Below are positions 28,580-37,730 of a stretch of DNA of 64,000 nt, in pieces. Source of the stretch: Bacillus sp. FJAT-29937 (GTDB lineage Bacteria; Bacillota; Bacilli; Bacillales; Cytobacillaceae); NCBI RefSeq assembly GCF_001509555.1, contig NZ_LMAS01000002.1, positions 310,001 to 374,000 on the forward strand. Direction: 5' to 3'. Position numbers and translations under genes: made by a program. Each line of letters begins with the position of its first letter. The stretch's first letter is position 1. The notes beneath the pieces are model-generated. The model worked only from the letters and a program-made list of their open reading frames with translations, was not told the origin of the DNA and did not search any database.

Positions 28580-28637
28580 AGTCAGAAATGTTTTAATTCC
28601 TAATCTATTTGTTTAAAATTAGGAAATTAGTCTGACT
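28580..28637 (+). promoter_or_regulatory. Structured leader before livK, possible CodY site
   Basis: The outer stem AGTCAGA (28580-28586) with TCTGACT (28631-28637) encloses an inner stem, AATTCCTAAT with ATTAGGAAATT, making one long hairpin in the liv leader. AATAGTCAGAAATGT at 28577-28591 matches 11 of 15 bases of the CodY box; CodY control of a branched-chain amino acid importer would fit, but the match is weak. No T-box signature is present. Confidence 0.5.
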
Positions 28638-28748
28638 TGTAATAGGAGGTTGCAGATAGATTTTTCTAAACTATTAATCTAACTCAAAAGATCCTTCTAT
28701 GTTACAAAATGTTTGGACAATCAGAATAGAAAAAAAGGGGGAAACAAA

Positions 28749-29948
28749 ATGGTTTTCAAGAAAAAAATCACATCAGTCTTAATGGCTACAACATTAATGG
28801 CTGGTATTCTTGCTGGCTGCAGCGGCAGTAAGGAAGCAGATTCAGGCGGTTCAAGTTCCAAGGGTGGAGATACAATTAAAATTGGAGCTAACTTAGAACT
28901 TTCAGGCGGTGTTGCATCTTACGGTTCAGGAATTGCTTCTGGGGTTGAGCTAGCTGTTGAAGAAATCAACGCGGCTGGCGGTGTAGATGGCAAGAAAATC
29001 GAACTTGTAAAAGTTGATAATAAATCAGATGCAGCTGAAGCAACAAATGCTGCTATTAAATTAACGAGCCAAGATAAAGTTACGGCAATCATCGGTGCAG
29101 CTACAAGTGGAAATACAGTAGCACAAGCCCAAATTGCTAACGATAATAAGACTGTTCTAATCTCACCATCTGGTACAAGCCCAACTGTTACTGTACGTGA
29201 AGATGGATCTGTAAATGAGTTCGTATTCCGTACGGCATTTATTGACCCATTCCAAGGAACAGTTGCAGCTAACTTTGCTTTAAATGATGCTAAAGTAAAA
29301 AATGCAGCAATCTTTGCTGATAATGCAAGTGATTATGCAAAAGGACTTGCCGCTTCATTTAAAGAAACTTTTGAAGCAGCTGGCGGTACAATTGTTTCAG
29401 AAGAGTCATATGTAGCTAAGGATACAGACTTCCGTTCAACATTAACTCGTATTAAAGCTTCTAATCCAGAATTCATTTTCATTCCTGGATACTATGAAGA
29501 AGTAGGTCTAATTGTTAAACAAGCTAGAGAAATGGGTATTACAGTTCCTTTAATGGGAGCAGATGGCTGGGATTCTCCTAAGCTAGTGGAATTAGCTGGT
29601 GCAGATGCATTAAATAATACGTTCATTATTAACCACTACTCTGCTGAAGATCCAGACGCAACGATCCAAAAGTTTGTTAAAGCTTACGGAGACAAGAATA
29701 GCGGTAAATCACCAGATGCTTTCAACGCACTTGGTTATGACACTGTATACCTTCTTGTAGATGCAATGAAACGTGCTGGCACTACATCTGATTCAGAGAA
29801 AATTAAAGATGCTCTTGCTGCGACAAAGGATTTAGCATTAATCACTGGTACGATTACAGTTGACGAAAATCACCACTTAATTAAATCAGCATCCGTTCTT
29901 GAATATGTGGATGGAAAGCAGAAATTCAAAACAAAAGTTAATCCTTAA
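28749..29948 (+). CDS. livK: Branched-chain amino acid ABC transporter, substrate-binding lipoprotein
   Basis: This is the extracytoplasmic receptor of a HAAT-family (Leu/Ile/Val-type) importer. The 399 residues begin with a signal peptide ending in the lipobox AGILAGC (Cys at about 24), then a low-complexity Ser/Gly linker and the periplasmic-binding fold with IKIGANLELSGG and GAATSGNTVA. The ATG at 28749 follows AAAAAAGGGGG; an in-frame start at 28713 has no site. It has its own promoter and leads livH-M-G-F. The exact ligand (Leu/Ile/Val, amide or urea) cannot be told. Confidence 0.88.
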   Translation: MVFKKKITSVLMATTLMAGILAGCSGSKEADSGGSSSKGGDTIKIGANLELSGGVASYGSGIASGVELAVEEINAAGGVDGKKIELVKVDNKSDAAEATNAAIKLTSQDKVTAIIGAATSGNTVAQAQIANDNKTVLISPSGTSPTVTVREDGSVNEFVFRTAFIDPFQGTVAANFALNDAKVKNAAIFADNASDYAKGLAASFKETFEAAGGTIVSEESYVAKDTDFRSTLTRIKASNPEFIFIPGYYEEVGLIVKQAREMGITVPLMGADGWDSPKLVELAGADALNNTFIINHYSAEDPDATIQKFVKAYGDKNSGKSPDAFNALGYDTVYLLVDAMKRAGTTSDSEKIKDALAATKDLALITGTITVDENHHLIKSASVLEYVDGKQKFKTKVNP

Positions 29949-29961
29949 GATTAACCACAGC

Positions 29962-29993
29962 AAATGGGGGGATTATCCTATCCCCCCATTTTC
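29962..29993 (+). terminator. Attenuating terminator between livK and livH
   Basis: AAATGGGGGGA pairs with TCCCCCCATTT around a short loop, followed by TCC rather than a clean T run. It should reduce expression of the membrane genes relative to the binding protein, as is common in importer operons. Confidence 0.75.
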
Positions 29994-30088
29994 CATTCTT
30001 AATGGTAAAAATTTTGTCGAAAAGCAGTCAAAGCTATTAAATTAATTGGTTCAGCACCCATGCTTTTCTATTAAGGGAGTGAGTATTC

Positions 30089-30964
30089 ATGGAATGGTTA
30101 CAGCAATTAATTAACGGTATTTCACTCGGCAGTATTTATGCGTTAATTGCATTAGGCTATACGATGGTTTATGGAATTATTAAATTAATAAACTTTGCGC
30201 ATGGCGATGTTTTTATGATCGGTGCGTTTATTGGATTTTATGCAATCGCAGGCTGGGGATTAGGATTTTTCCCGGCATTATTAATCGCGATGACAGCTTG
30301 TGCGATTTTTGGGGTTCTCATTGAGAGAATTGCCTATAAGCGCCTCCGCAATGCAACTCGAATAGCCGCTTTAATTACGGCAATCGGAGTTTCCCTTCTT
30401 ATCGAATATGGAGTAATTTACATTCGAGGTGCGCAGCCAGAAGCTTATCCAAATGTTTTAGCAAACAAATCCTTTAATGTATTTGGTGCTCAAATCAGCA
30501 GCCAATCTCTATTAATTCTCTCCGTTTCTATTATTCTAATGCTAATTTTGCAATTCATCGTCCATAAAACCAAAATTGGTAAGGCGATGCGTGCGGTGTC
30601 ACATGATATGGACGCAGCCCGTTTGATGGGGATTAATGTAAACAATACGATTTCTGCTACATTTGCTATTGGTTCAGCGATGGCAGGAGCTGCAGGTGTT
30701 ATTTTTGGTGTGTATTACACAAAAATTGAACCACTAATGGGAATTATTCCGGGATTAAAGGCATTCGTTGCCGCTGTTTTAGGAGGAATCGGGATTATTC
30801 CGGGAGCGATGGTTGGCGGACTTGTGCTTGGAATCGTTGAAACAGTTGTTAGCGCTTTCGGTTTCTCTTTATGGAGAGATGCAGCAGCATTTATTATTCT
30901 CATTTTAATCCTATTATTTAGACCGTCGGGCATCTTCGGTAAAAATGCTAGAGAGAAAGTGTAG
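30089..30964 (+). CDS. livH: Branched-chain amino acid ABC transporter permease LivH-like
   Basis: This is the first membrane permease of the importer. The 291 residues start with LINGISLGSIYALIALGYTMVYG, a hallmark of LivH, and contain HGDVFMIGAF and the coupling-loop block RAVSHDMDAARLMGI (about 170-184), with about eight helices. The ATG follows AAGGGAGTGAG. It is separated from livK by a terminator-like hairpin and lies 12 bp before the livM start. Confidence 0.93.
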   Translation: MEWLQQLINGISLGSIYALIALGYTMVYGIIKLINFAHGDVFMIGAFIGFYAIAGWGLGFFPALLIAMTACAIFGVLIERIAYKRLRNATRIAALITAIGVSLLIEYGVIYIRGAQPEAYPNVLANKSFNVFGAQISSQSLLILSVSIILMLILQFIVHKTKIGKAMRAVSHDMDAARLMGINVNNTISATFAIGSAMAGAAGVIFGVYYTKIEPLMGIIPGLKAFVAAVLGGIGIIPGAMVGGLVLGIVETVVSAFGFSLWRDAAAFIILILILLFRPSGIFGKNAREKV

Positions 30965-30976
30965 GTGAAAAATTCT

Positions 30977-31912
30977 ATGAAAAAGGCAAAAGGATTTTGG
31001 CTATTTTTAATTTTATCTGTCATCGTCTATGGGGTTGCGCAATTTCTAATTGGTGCTGGAATCTTAAACCCGTTTTATTCAAATACACTCATCTTTATAG
31101 GCATTAACATCATCTTAGCAGTCAGCCTTCACTTAGTTATAGGAGTTACAGGGCAATTTTCGATTGGACATGCTGGATTTTTGGCGGTAGGGGCTTATAT
31201 TTCAGCTATATTTACGATGAAGCTTCATCTTCCACTCCCAATTGCGTTAATAGCGGGCGGACTCATGGCAGCAATTGCGGGACTTATCGTTGGGATTCCG
31301 AGCCTTCGTTTAAAAGGTGACTATTTGGCCATTGCTACTTTAGGTTTTGCGGAAATTATCAGGATTGTATTCCTGAATATTGATTATGTTGGTGGAGCCG
31401 CCGGTATGCAGGTTTCCCATTTAACGACTTGGACCTATACGTTCATCTGTCTGTTTGTAACGATTTTGGTCATCATGAACTTTACGAATTCAAGACATGG
31501 ACGAGCGTGTATTTCTGTTCGTGAAAATGAAATTGCAGCGGATGCGATGGGGATCAACACGACCTATTATAAGGTTATCGCGTTTGCACTCGGCTCGTTC
31601 TTTGCCGGCATTGCGGGTGGTTTGTATTCTCATAACTTCTATATTATTCAGCCAACAAACTTCGGATTCTTAAAATCCTTTGATATTTTAATATTTGTTG
31701 TACTTGGCGGGCTTGGAAGCTTATCAGGAGCGGTTATTTCAGCGATATTATTAACATTAGTGTCAACCTTCTTGCAGGATTACCCGGAAACTCGGATGAT
31801 TATGTACAGTCTTGTGTTAGTTATCGTGATGTTATATCGTCCTCAAGGCTTAATGGGTACACGTGAAATCACTGATTTATTTAAGTGGAAAAGCGCGAAA
31901 GGAGGTAGCTAG
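30977..31912 (+). CDS. livM: Branched-chain amino acid ABC transporter permease LivM-like
   Basis: The second membrane permease, 311 residues with about nine helices. Family blocks are GQFSIGHAGFLAVGAY (about 70-85), PSLRLKGDYLAIATLGFAEI and the coupling loop RENEIAADAMGINTTYYK. The ATG at 30977 follows AGGTGAA; the GTG at 30965 overlaps that site. Its stop lies one base before the livG ATG. Confidence 0.93.
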   Translation: MKKAKGFWLFLILSVIVYGVAQFLIGAGILNPFYSNTLIFIGINIILAVSLHLVIGVTGQFSIGHAGFLAVGAYISAIFTMKLHLPLPIALIAGGLMAAIAGLIVGIPSLRLKGDYLAIATLGFAEIIRIVFLNIDYVGGAAGMQVSHLTTWTYTFICLFVTILVIMNFTNSRHGRACISVRENEIAADAMGINTTYYKVIAFALGSFFAGIAGGLYSHNFYIIQPTNFGFLKSFDILIFVVLGGLGSLSGAVISAILLTLVSTFLQDYPETRMIMYSLVLVIVMLYRPQGLMGTREITDLFKWKSAKGGS

Positions 31913-31913
31913 C

Positions 31914-32699
31914 ATGGGCAATACACCATTACTTCAGGTTAAAGAAGCAGGTATTCAATTTGGCGGATTAAAAGCTGTTCAAGGTTTTAGCATGGAAATT
32001 AACCGAGGTGAGCTAGTTGGGCTAATTGGACCGAACGGTGCTGGAAAAACAACAAGCTTTAACTTACTGACTGGTGTTTATGTGCCAACAGAAGGTGACA
32101 TTCTTTTTGAAGGAAAACGTCTAAATGGGTTGCCTCCCTATAAGGTGACGCGCCTAGGAATTAGTCGTACCTTCCAAAATATTCGTCTTTTCAATGAACT
32201 TTCTGTTCTGGATAATGTTAAGGTAGCTTATCATTCTTTAGCGAAGCATTCGATTGTAAGCTCGATTTTCCGTCTTCCATCTCATTTCTCGGGAGAAAAG
32301 GAGATGGAGGAAAAGTCAATTGAGTTTCTAAAGATTTTTCAATTAGAAAATTTTAAGGATGAAAAGGCAAAAAACCTCCCTTATGGTCAGCAAAGGAGAT
32401 TGGAAATTGCGAGGGCACTAGCAGCAGGTCCAAAGCTTCTATTGCTTGACGAGCCAGCAGCCGGGATGAACCCGCAGGAGACGCATGAGCTTATGGAGTT
32501 AATTGCTTTTATCCGTAATGAATTTGATTTGACGATTTTATTGATTGAACATGATATGAATTTAGTTATGGGTATTTGTGAAAGAATTTATGTACTGGAC
32601 CATGGACAGCTTATTGCGGCGGGAACACCGGAAGAAATTCGTAATCATCCGAAAGTCATCGAGGCTTACTTAGGTGAGGAGGTTACAAAAGATGCTTAA
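31914..32699 (+). CDS. livG: Branched-chain amino acid ABC transporter ATPase LivG-like
   Basis: The first ATPase of the importer, 261 residues. Walker A is GPNGAGKTT (about 40-48), the signature YGQQRRLEIARAL differs from LSGGQ as in all LivG proteins, Walker B is LLLDEPAAGMNP, and the C-terminal ending VIEAYLGEE is family-specific. The ATG at 31914 follows AAAGGAGGTAGC inside the end of livM. Confidence 0.94.
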   Translation: MGNTPLLQVKEAGIQFGGLKAVQGFSMEINRGELVGLIGPNGAGKTTSFNLLTGVYVPTEGDILFEGKRLNGLPPYKVTRLGISRTFQNIRLFNELSVLDNVKVAYHSLAKHSIVSSIFRLPSHFSGEKEMEEKSIEFLKIFQLENFKDEKAKNLPYGQQRRLEIARALAAGPKLLLLDEPAAGMNPQETHELMELIAFIRNEFDLTILLIEHDMNLVMGICERIYVLDHGQLIAAGTPEEIRNHPKVIEAYLGEEVTKDA

Positions 32700-33399
32700 G
32701 GTAGATAAAATTGACGTGTTTTATGGGAATATACAAGCTCTTAAAGGGGTTTCTTTAGAAGTTAACGAGGGCGAAATTGTTACCCTTATTGGTGCGAATG
32801 GAGCTGGAAAAAGTACTCTGCTGAAAACCTTATCCGGACTTCTAAAGCCAAAAAATGGAACCATCCAATATTTAGGTGACTCTATTGGCGGAAAGGCTGC
32901 TCAGGGGATTGTGAAGGCGGGGATCTCACATGTACCAGAGGGACGGCGTGTATTTGCAAACATGACCGTTGAGGAGAACTTAGAGTTAGGGGCTTTCTTG
33001 AGAAAAGATTCTAAAGAAATTCATAAGGATATCGAAAAGGTGTATGAAACTTTCCCACGGTTGAAAGAGCGACGTAAACAGTTATCAGGGACACTTTCAG
33101 GCGGAGAGCAGCAAATGCTGGCAATGGGAAGAGCGATTATGGCAAGACCGAAGCTTCTTTTACTTGATGAGCCTTCAATGGGACTTGCTCCTTTAATGGT
33201 TAAAACGATCTTCCAAATAATCGAAGAAATTAACAGTGAAGGAACAACAGTTTTGCTAGTAGAACAAAACGCACATATGGCTTTATCCATTGCTAACCGC
33301 GCCTATGTCATCGAAACAGGACGCGTAACGGTTTCAGGTACTGCCGCCGAGCTGCAGGCCAGCGAAGAAATCAAGAAAGCTTACTTAGGTGGGCATTAA
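32692..33399 (+). CDS. livF: Branched-chain amino acid ABC transporter ATPase LivF-like
   Basis: The second ATPase, 235 residues. Walker A is GANGAGKST (about 36-44), the motif HVPEGRRVFANMTVEENL is diagnostic of LivF, the signature is LSGGEQQMLAMGRA and Walker B is LLLDEPSMGLAP. The ATG at 32692 overlaps the end of livG and follows GAGGAGG. It is the last gene of the liv operon. Confidence 0.94.
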   Translation: MLKVDKIDVFYGNIQALKGVSLEVNEGEIVTLIGANGAGKSTLLKTLSGLLKPKNGTIQYLGDSIGGKAAQGIVKAGISHVPEGRRVFANMTVEENLELGAFLRKDSKEIHKDIEKVYETFPRLKERRKQLSGTLSGGEQQMLAMGRAIMARPKLLLLDEPSMGLAPLMVKTIFQIIEEINSEGTTVLLVEQNAHMALSIANRAYVIETGRVTVSGTAAELQASEEIKKAYLGGH

Positions 33400-33416
33400 T
33401 AATAAAGCTTTGTTAA

Positions 33417-33455
33417 AAGGGGACCAACTCCAAGAGTCAGTCCCCTTTTTTTATT
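33417..33455. terminator. Terminator of liv operon, convergent with yunA
   Basis: AAGGGGAC pairs with GTCCCCTT over a 15-nt loop, followed by a T run on the + strand; it overlaps the yunA stop codon. Confidence 0.85.
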
Positions 33456-34437
33456 TTTTCCTGTTCCGTTCCTGTCTTTCCCATAACCTTAAATGGGGAT
33501 ACGGGTCAAATGACCATTCTGTAAAGCCATTGTCTTTGTAAATTCCGTAATGTAAATGTGGCGGGAATTTTCCTGAAGTCCCAGGAGGCCCATAACCAGA
33601 ACTTCCAACACCGCCGATTAGCATACCGGGCTCGACAATTTGTCCTAGCTTTAAATCCTTCGCAAAACCACTTAAATGGGCAAAATAATGATAGTTATTA
33701 TTAATATCCCGAATACCAATTCGCCAGCCGCCGAATCGATTCCAGCCCTTCATTTCAACAATTCCATATGCTGTTGCTCTAACAGGAACCCCGTACCCGG
33801 CAAAAATATCCGTGCCTTCATGAATTCTTCTGCCACCCCAGCCTCGAGCAGCACCCCATGTGTTTTTATAAGTATAGTGGCTTCTTAATGGAAGCGGGAA
33901 TACCCGTTCATCTAGATCCAATCTTCCAAAATGCTTGTAAAGCCTTGCTTTCCCAATAATGATGCTCACTGTTTTATCACGCTTATAATAATCCCATAAG
34001 CCGATTTTGATATTATCATGATCTATTCCATATGAAAGAAGATGTTGAGCGAACGTATAGAGAACATCCACATCATTCGTCAAGCTTGCTTTCCCATCCC
34101 CATCGCCATCCATTCCCTTTCCATTAAAAAGCTGTATGGATAATGGATGTTCGTCAGCTGGATCCGGATTTAGAGGTCCTGCCCACTCTTCAGGCTTGAT
34201 ATAGATGCCTGTTAGTCCTTCAGCTTTTGGGATATTACTTCTAGTTTGCCTTACATTTCGTTCATATTGGTCAATTCCGGCAAGATAATACCAGGGAATG
34301 TGTGTGACCGCTTCAATCCTTTTATATAATTCCATCCGGCTTCTATATACTTCATTCCCAACTGTTTGTGCTTTTCCGATCCAAGGAGAAAATAAAGAAA
34401 AAAGCAATGTTAGAATAACAGCTAATTTAATCCTCAA
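33451..34437 (-). CDS. yunA: Secreted M23-type metallopeptidase YunA
   Basis: An exported cell-wall peptidase-like protein of 328 residues. The N terminus (MRIKLAVILTLLFSLFSPWIG) is a signal peptide. The C-terminal part has the M23 motifs HEGTD (Zn His and Asp) and HLHYG. The N-terminal half is a YunA-specific domain. The start is TTG at 34437, 6 bp behind GGAGG; an upstream in-frame ATG at 34506 has no site and would hide the signal peptide. B. subtilis YunA is slightly longer. It is divergent from lipA. Confidence 0.85.
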   Translation of the reverse strand: MRIKLAVILTLLFSLFSPWIGKAQTVGNEVYRSRMELYKRIEAVTHIPWYYLAGIDQYERNVRQTRSNIPKAEGLTGIYIKPEEWAGPLNPDPADEHPLSIQLFNGKGMDGDGDGKASLTNDVDVLYTFAQHLLSYGIDHDNIKIGLWDYYKRDKTVSIIIGKARLYKHFGRLDLDERVFPLPLRSHYTYKNTWGAARGWGGRRIHEGTDIFAGYGVPVRATAYGIVEMKGWNRFGGWRIGIRDINNNYHYFAHLSGFAKDLKLGQIVEPGMLIGGVGSSGYGPPGTSGKFPPHLHYGIYKDNGFTEWSFDPYPHLRLWERQERNRKK

Positions 34438-34607
34438 AGTAATCCTCCCTTCCTCACATATATGCTTATTTAGTTTGTGATTATTGGAGAAATAAATATA
34501 TATCAATTAATGGTAATCAAAACATTCCAACTTGTCCTAGGCTTTTTCATGTGTTACAGTTGCATCATATACAGGAATTCAGGCACCATGCCACAAAAGG
34601 GAGTGGA

Positions 34608-35531
34608 ATGAGAGTGAGTACGAAAGAGGAATACATACGTAAGCCGGAATGGCTGAAAATAAAGCTGAACACGAATGAAAACTATACCGGTTTAAAGAAA
34701 ATGATGAGGGAAAATAACCTTAATACAGTTTGCGAAGAAGCAAAATGTCCGAATATTCATGAATGCTGGGCTGTTAGAAGAACGGCTACCTTCATGATTC
34801 TAGGGGATACTTGTACACGTGCCTGCCGTTTCTGTGCGGTCAAAACAGGATTGCCAACTGAATTGGATTGGCAGGAGCCGGAAAGAGTCGCAGATTCTGT
34901 TGTGAAGATGAACTTAAAGCATGTCGTTGTAACAGCAGTGGCAAGGGATGATCAGAAAGACGGCGGGGCAGCTGTTTTTGCCGAAACTGTCAGAGCGATT
35001 AGAAGAAAGAACCCATTCACAACAATTGAAGTATTGCCTTCAGATATGGGTGGCGTATATGAAAATCTAAAAACATTGATGGATGCGCGCCCAGATATAT
35101 TAAACCATAATATAGAAACGGTTGAGCGCCTTACTCCAAGAGTGAGAGCACGTGCTAAATATAATCGCTCATTAGAATTCTTAAAACGGGCAAAAGAAAT
35201 GCAGCCAGATATTCCGACAAAGTCCAGCTTAATGATTGGACTTGGAGAAACGAAAGAGGAAATAATTGAAACGATGGACGCTTTAAGAGCCCATCATGTT
35301 GATATTATGACGATTGGCCAATATTTACAGCCATCGAAAAAGCATCTGAAAGTAGTAAAATATTACCATCCAGATGAGTTCCAAGAATTGAAAGAAATTG
35401 CTTTAAGCAAAGGCTTTAGTCACTGTGAGGCTGGTCCTCTTGTACGTTCTTCCTACCATGCAGATGAACAAGTAAATGCTGCTGCTAAGCGTCAGCAGGA
35501 ACTTGGAGAAATCAAGCTTAAAGAAGCATAA
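34608..35531 (+). CDS. lipA: Lipoyl synthase LipA
   Basis: This radical-SAM enzyme inserts two sulfurs into octanoyl groups carried on lipoyl domains, and in Bacillus it uses GcvH-octanoyl. The 307 residues have the [12 protein letters not shown] cluster (about 41-52) and the radical SAM motif CTRACRFC (C69, C73, C76). The ATG at 34608 follows AAGGGAGTG; a GTG at 34614 is a weaker alternative. It depends on the suf operon for clusters and on gcvH as its carrier. Confidence 0.94.
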   Translation: MRVSTKEEYIRKPEWLKIKLNTNENYTGLKKMMRENNLNTVCEEAKCPNIHECWAVRRTATFMILGDTCTRACRFCAVKTGLPTELDWQEPERVADSVVKMNLKHVVVTAVARDDQKDGGAAVFAETVRAIRRKNPFTTIEVLPSDMGGVYENLKTLMDARPDILNHNIETVERLTPRVRARAKYNRSLEFLKRAKEMQPDIPTKSSLMIGLGETKEEIIETMDALRAHHVDIMTIGQYLQPSKKHLKVVKYYHPDEFQELKEIALSKGFSHCEAGPLVRSSYHADEQVNAAAKRQQELGEIKLKEA

Positions 35532-35536
35532 AAAGT

Positions 35537-35573
35537 AAAAGGGTTCAGCAGCCAATACTGAACCCTTTTTTTT
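35537..35573. terminator. Bidirectional terminator lipA / lipoprotein gene
   Basis: AAAAGGGTTCAG pairs with CTGAACCCTTTT, followed by T's on one side and preceded by A's on the other; it overlaps the stop of the convergent gene. Confidence 0.9.
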
Positions 35574-36243
35574 AACGATTAATTCCCTCGCCCGGTAATT
35601 CTCCATTTGCATTTTCACCATTCTCCATCTTTTTCCCTTGAGGAGATTTCAGCATTTCTTTTATTACTTTGGTGAGGCCGAAATTCACATTTTTTGTATT
35701 CGGACTGTTCGTTGCAAAGTTTTCAACATAGGGACGCAATGCTGTATTATCACTTACATATACATGGTACGATCTAGGAACGACAGACATGGCTGTTTTC
35801 TTCACCTGGTCAGCAATCATGTTGCGATTATCTGAATCTGTATGATAAATGACCAGCACTTCTTTATCAGTCACAAGTGTAGATATATCGTTTACATTTG
35901 GAATATCTGTACAGTAGCCAGAAATGATATCAGCTAATTGCTCCTTATTGATGGTTCCATAATTAACATTGGAAACCCTGTCGCCTAAAACGGGGCTTTT
36001 TTGGTGGCGGACATAACCAAAGTTATTTATTGTACCATTATTATTCGTGTTCCTAACATTTCTGTTATTCGCGTTGTTTCCATTGTTATATTGATTATAT
36101 AGCTCAGGGCGCTGATTATTTACATTCAGGGTGTTGCCGCTTCTTTCGTAAATTCCATCGTTTTCATTTGCCATATTATTGTTTTGACAAGCAGTTAGCG
36201 CTGTAAGGCTGCATATCCCTAAGATGATCAATGATTTTCTAAT
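35572..36243 (-). CDS. YhcN/YlaJ-type sporulation lipoprotein
   Basis: A secreted lipoprotein of about 223 residues. The N terminus (IRKSLIILGICSLTALTAC) is a signal with lipobox LTAC; an Asn-rich low-complexity stretch (about 20-75) follows, then the YhcN/YlaJ domain with DRVSNVNYGTINKEQLADIISG. Members sit in the spore membrane or coat. The start is uncertain: AAGGAGGTG is placed 8 bp before an ATT at 36243, with TTG at 36231 or GTG at 36249 as alternatives, so a non-ATG start is likely. Confidence 0.78.
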   Translation of the reverse strand: MRKSLIILGICSLTALTACQNNNMANENDGIYERSGNTLNVNNQRPELYNQYNNGNNANNRNVRNTNNNGTINNFGYVRHQKSPVLGDRVSNVNYGTINKEQLADIISGYCTDIPNVNDISTLVTDKEVLVIYHTDSDNRNMIADQVKKTAMSVVPRSYHVYVSDNTALRPYVENFATNSPNTKNVNFGLTKVIKEMLKSPQGKKMENGENANGELPGEGINR

Positions 36244-36404
36244 GTGAAGCACCTCCTTGCTTATAGAATAACCAGCCAAATATTTTTTTCTCTTAGAAAT
36301 TGATGGGCTATCAGTTATAATTTAAATAAGAAATACTTTCGGAATACAAACATTTCCAATATAATGGGGATGATAGACGCTGTTTTTAAACTGAGGTGAT
36401 AGAT

Positions 36405-36680
36405 GTGATTTGTGTTAATAACGTTTGCTATGAGGTAATTGAAGATATACGAGATGGTTTTAATGAAGAAGCATTTCGAGGCAGATATAGCGATATTTTA
36501 AACCGGTATGATTATATTGTAGGGGATTGGGGTTATGGCCAGCTAAGGCTGCGCGGCTTCTTTGACGATCAAAATCAGAAAGCCACCTTTGATACGAAAA
36601 TTAGTACATTATCGGAATACTTGTATGAATTTTGCAATTTTGGCTGTGCCTATTTTGTGGCGAAAAAAGTAAATAAGTAA
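36405..36680 (+). CDS. yutD: DUF1027 family protein YutD
   Basis: A 91-residue acidic cytoplasmic protein. The core RDGFNEEAFRGRYSDILNRYDYIVGDWGYGQLRLRGFF matches YutD, a family of unknown function common in Bacilli (split for length: RDGFNEEAFRGRY, then ILNRYDYIVGDWGYGQ). The GTG at 36405 has GAGGTGAT upstream; an in-frame GTG at 36396 overlaps it. The family fits the yut gene order. Confidence 0.85.
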   Translation: MICVNNVCYEVIEDIRDGFNEEAFRGRYSDILNRYDYIVGDWGYGQLRLRGFFDDQNQKATFDTKISTLSEYLYEFCNFGCAYFVAKKVNK

Positions 36681-36727
36681 AGATGAAAAGGGCTATACTA
36701 AATCTAAGCTGCCAGACCCATATTAAT

Positions 36728-36780
36728 TAAAGCGAGGTAACTTTGTCCTTCTAAAGGTGACAGAAGATTCCTCGCTTTAT
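36728..36780. terminator. Terminator between yutD and tetR
   Basis: AAAGCGAGG pairs with CCTCGCTTT over a long loop that can fold internally; it serves both convergent genes. Confidence 0.75.
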
Positions 36781-36799
36781 TTACTAGCGCCCGATTTTT

Positions 36800-37474
36800 T
36801 TAATTGGCTTTTTGAAAATTAAATAAATTCGCATTGTTGACAATCTCAGATATATAGCCCATCGTAATTTTTACAGCCTCTTGAAACTCGTAGCTTTTGC
36901 GATTATTTAAGATATTGGTGAACATTCCCTGCCAAATTAAAATCGTTAATTCATTAATTGAATCAACGTTTTCCTCTTTAATTAATCCTTCTTTCAGTGC
37001 AATTTCCAAAAAGGATCGTCCTCTTTTTGACACATTACGTTCAAATAGGATTGATTTAAGTTCCTCCGGGATATTAATTAAATCAGAAGGGTAGATTTTA
37101 TAATAATCTTCAAGCAGTTTTTCTGGTTGATCTCCTAAGTCCATAATGAATACCGCATGGAAAATTTGCGGTTGTTTAAAGGAGTGATTACAAAAACATT
37201 CCCAGGCTAATAAATACTTTTCGAGCGGATCCTTCCCTTTTTCAATATAAAGTGATACCTCATCTGTGTAGTTTTTCATAAATTTCATCGAAGCGAAAAA
37301 AATCAAATGGGAAATCTCCGAAAAGTAGTTATAAATCGTTGCACTATTATAGCCTGCTTTATCTGCCACTTTCCTGATTGTTACATTTTCTAATCCTTCT
37401 TCTTCAATAATTTCGGCAGTTGCGTCTACAAAGTATTTCCACATACGTCCCATTTGAATTTCCTTTTTTTTCAT
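36800..37474 (-). CDS. TetR family transcriptional regulator
   Basis: A 224-residue TetR-family regulator: the N-terminal helix-turn-helix is VTIRKVADKAGYNSATIYNYF (about 26-46), the rest being a variable ligand-binding domain. The ATG at 37474 follows GGGGGAGATTAG; the frame is open up to 37522 without a better start. It is divergent from the CocE/NonD hydrolase, and the palindrome TAATCATGATTA lies twice in the intergenic region and once, with one change, before the BCCT gene, so it probably represses this module and itself. The ligand is unknown. Confidence 0.88.
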   Translation of the reverse strand: MKKKEIQMGRMWKYFVDATAEIIEEEGLENVTIRKVADKAGYNSATIYNYFSEISHLIFFASMKFMKNYTDEVSLYIEKGKDPLEKYLLAWECFCNHSFKQPQIFHAVFIMDLGDQPEKLLEDYYKIYPSDLINIPEELKSILFERNVSKRGRSFLEIALKEGLIKEENVDSINELTILIWQGMFTNILNNRKSYEFQEAVKITMGYISEIVNNANLFNFQKAN

Positions 37475-37556
37475 ATCTAATCTCCCCCTAAATTTATAAG
37501 TTATTTTAAATGATTCTTCCAAGTAAATCGTTGCCTTTTTCCAGTACTTACAAATT

Positions 37557-37568
37557 TAATCATGATTA
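37557..37568. promoter_or_regulatory. Candidate TetR operator 1
   Basis: TAATCATGATTA, a perfect 12-bp palindrome, 83 bp upstream of the tetR start on the tetR side of the divergent region. It is the same sequence as the second copy at 37688-37699. Confidence 0.72.
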
Positions 37569-37687
37569 TATTATAACAATATTATACCCATAGTAAAATA
37601 TTTGCCAATTATTTAATTTGGAGTTTTTTGAAGATTTCAAGTTGCTAAACATATTTTTGGGTGTTATACTAAACGCACGTAAATTTT

Positions 37688-37699
37688 TAATCATGATTA
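37688..37699. promoter_or_regulatory. Candidate TetR operator 2
   Basis: A second perfect copy of TAATCATGATTA, on the hydrolase side of the divergent region, with the shared flank TTTAATCATGATTATAT. It lies about 105 bp before the hydrolase start. Confidence 0.75.
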
Positions 37700-37730
37700 T
37701 ATAATAATAATGGATGTTTAATAACTAAGT

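Noticed and set aside
28441..28748. T-box leader before the liv operon
   Set aside because: No T-box core (AGGGTGGNACCGCG) and no antiterminator/terminator pair before livK.
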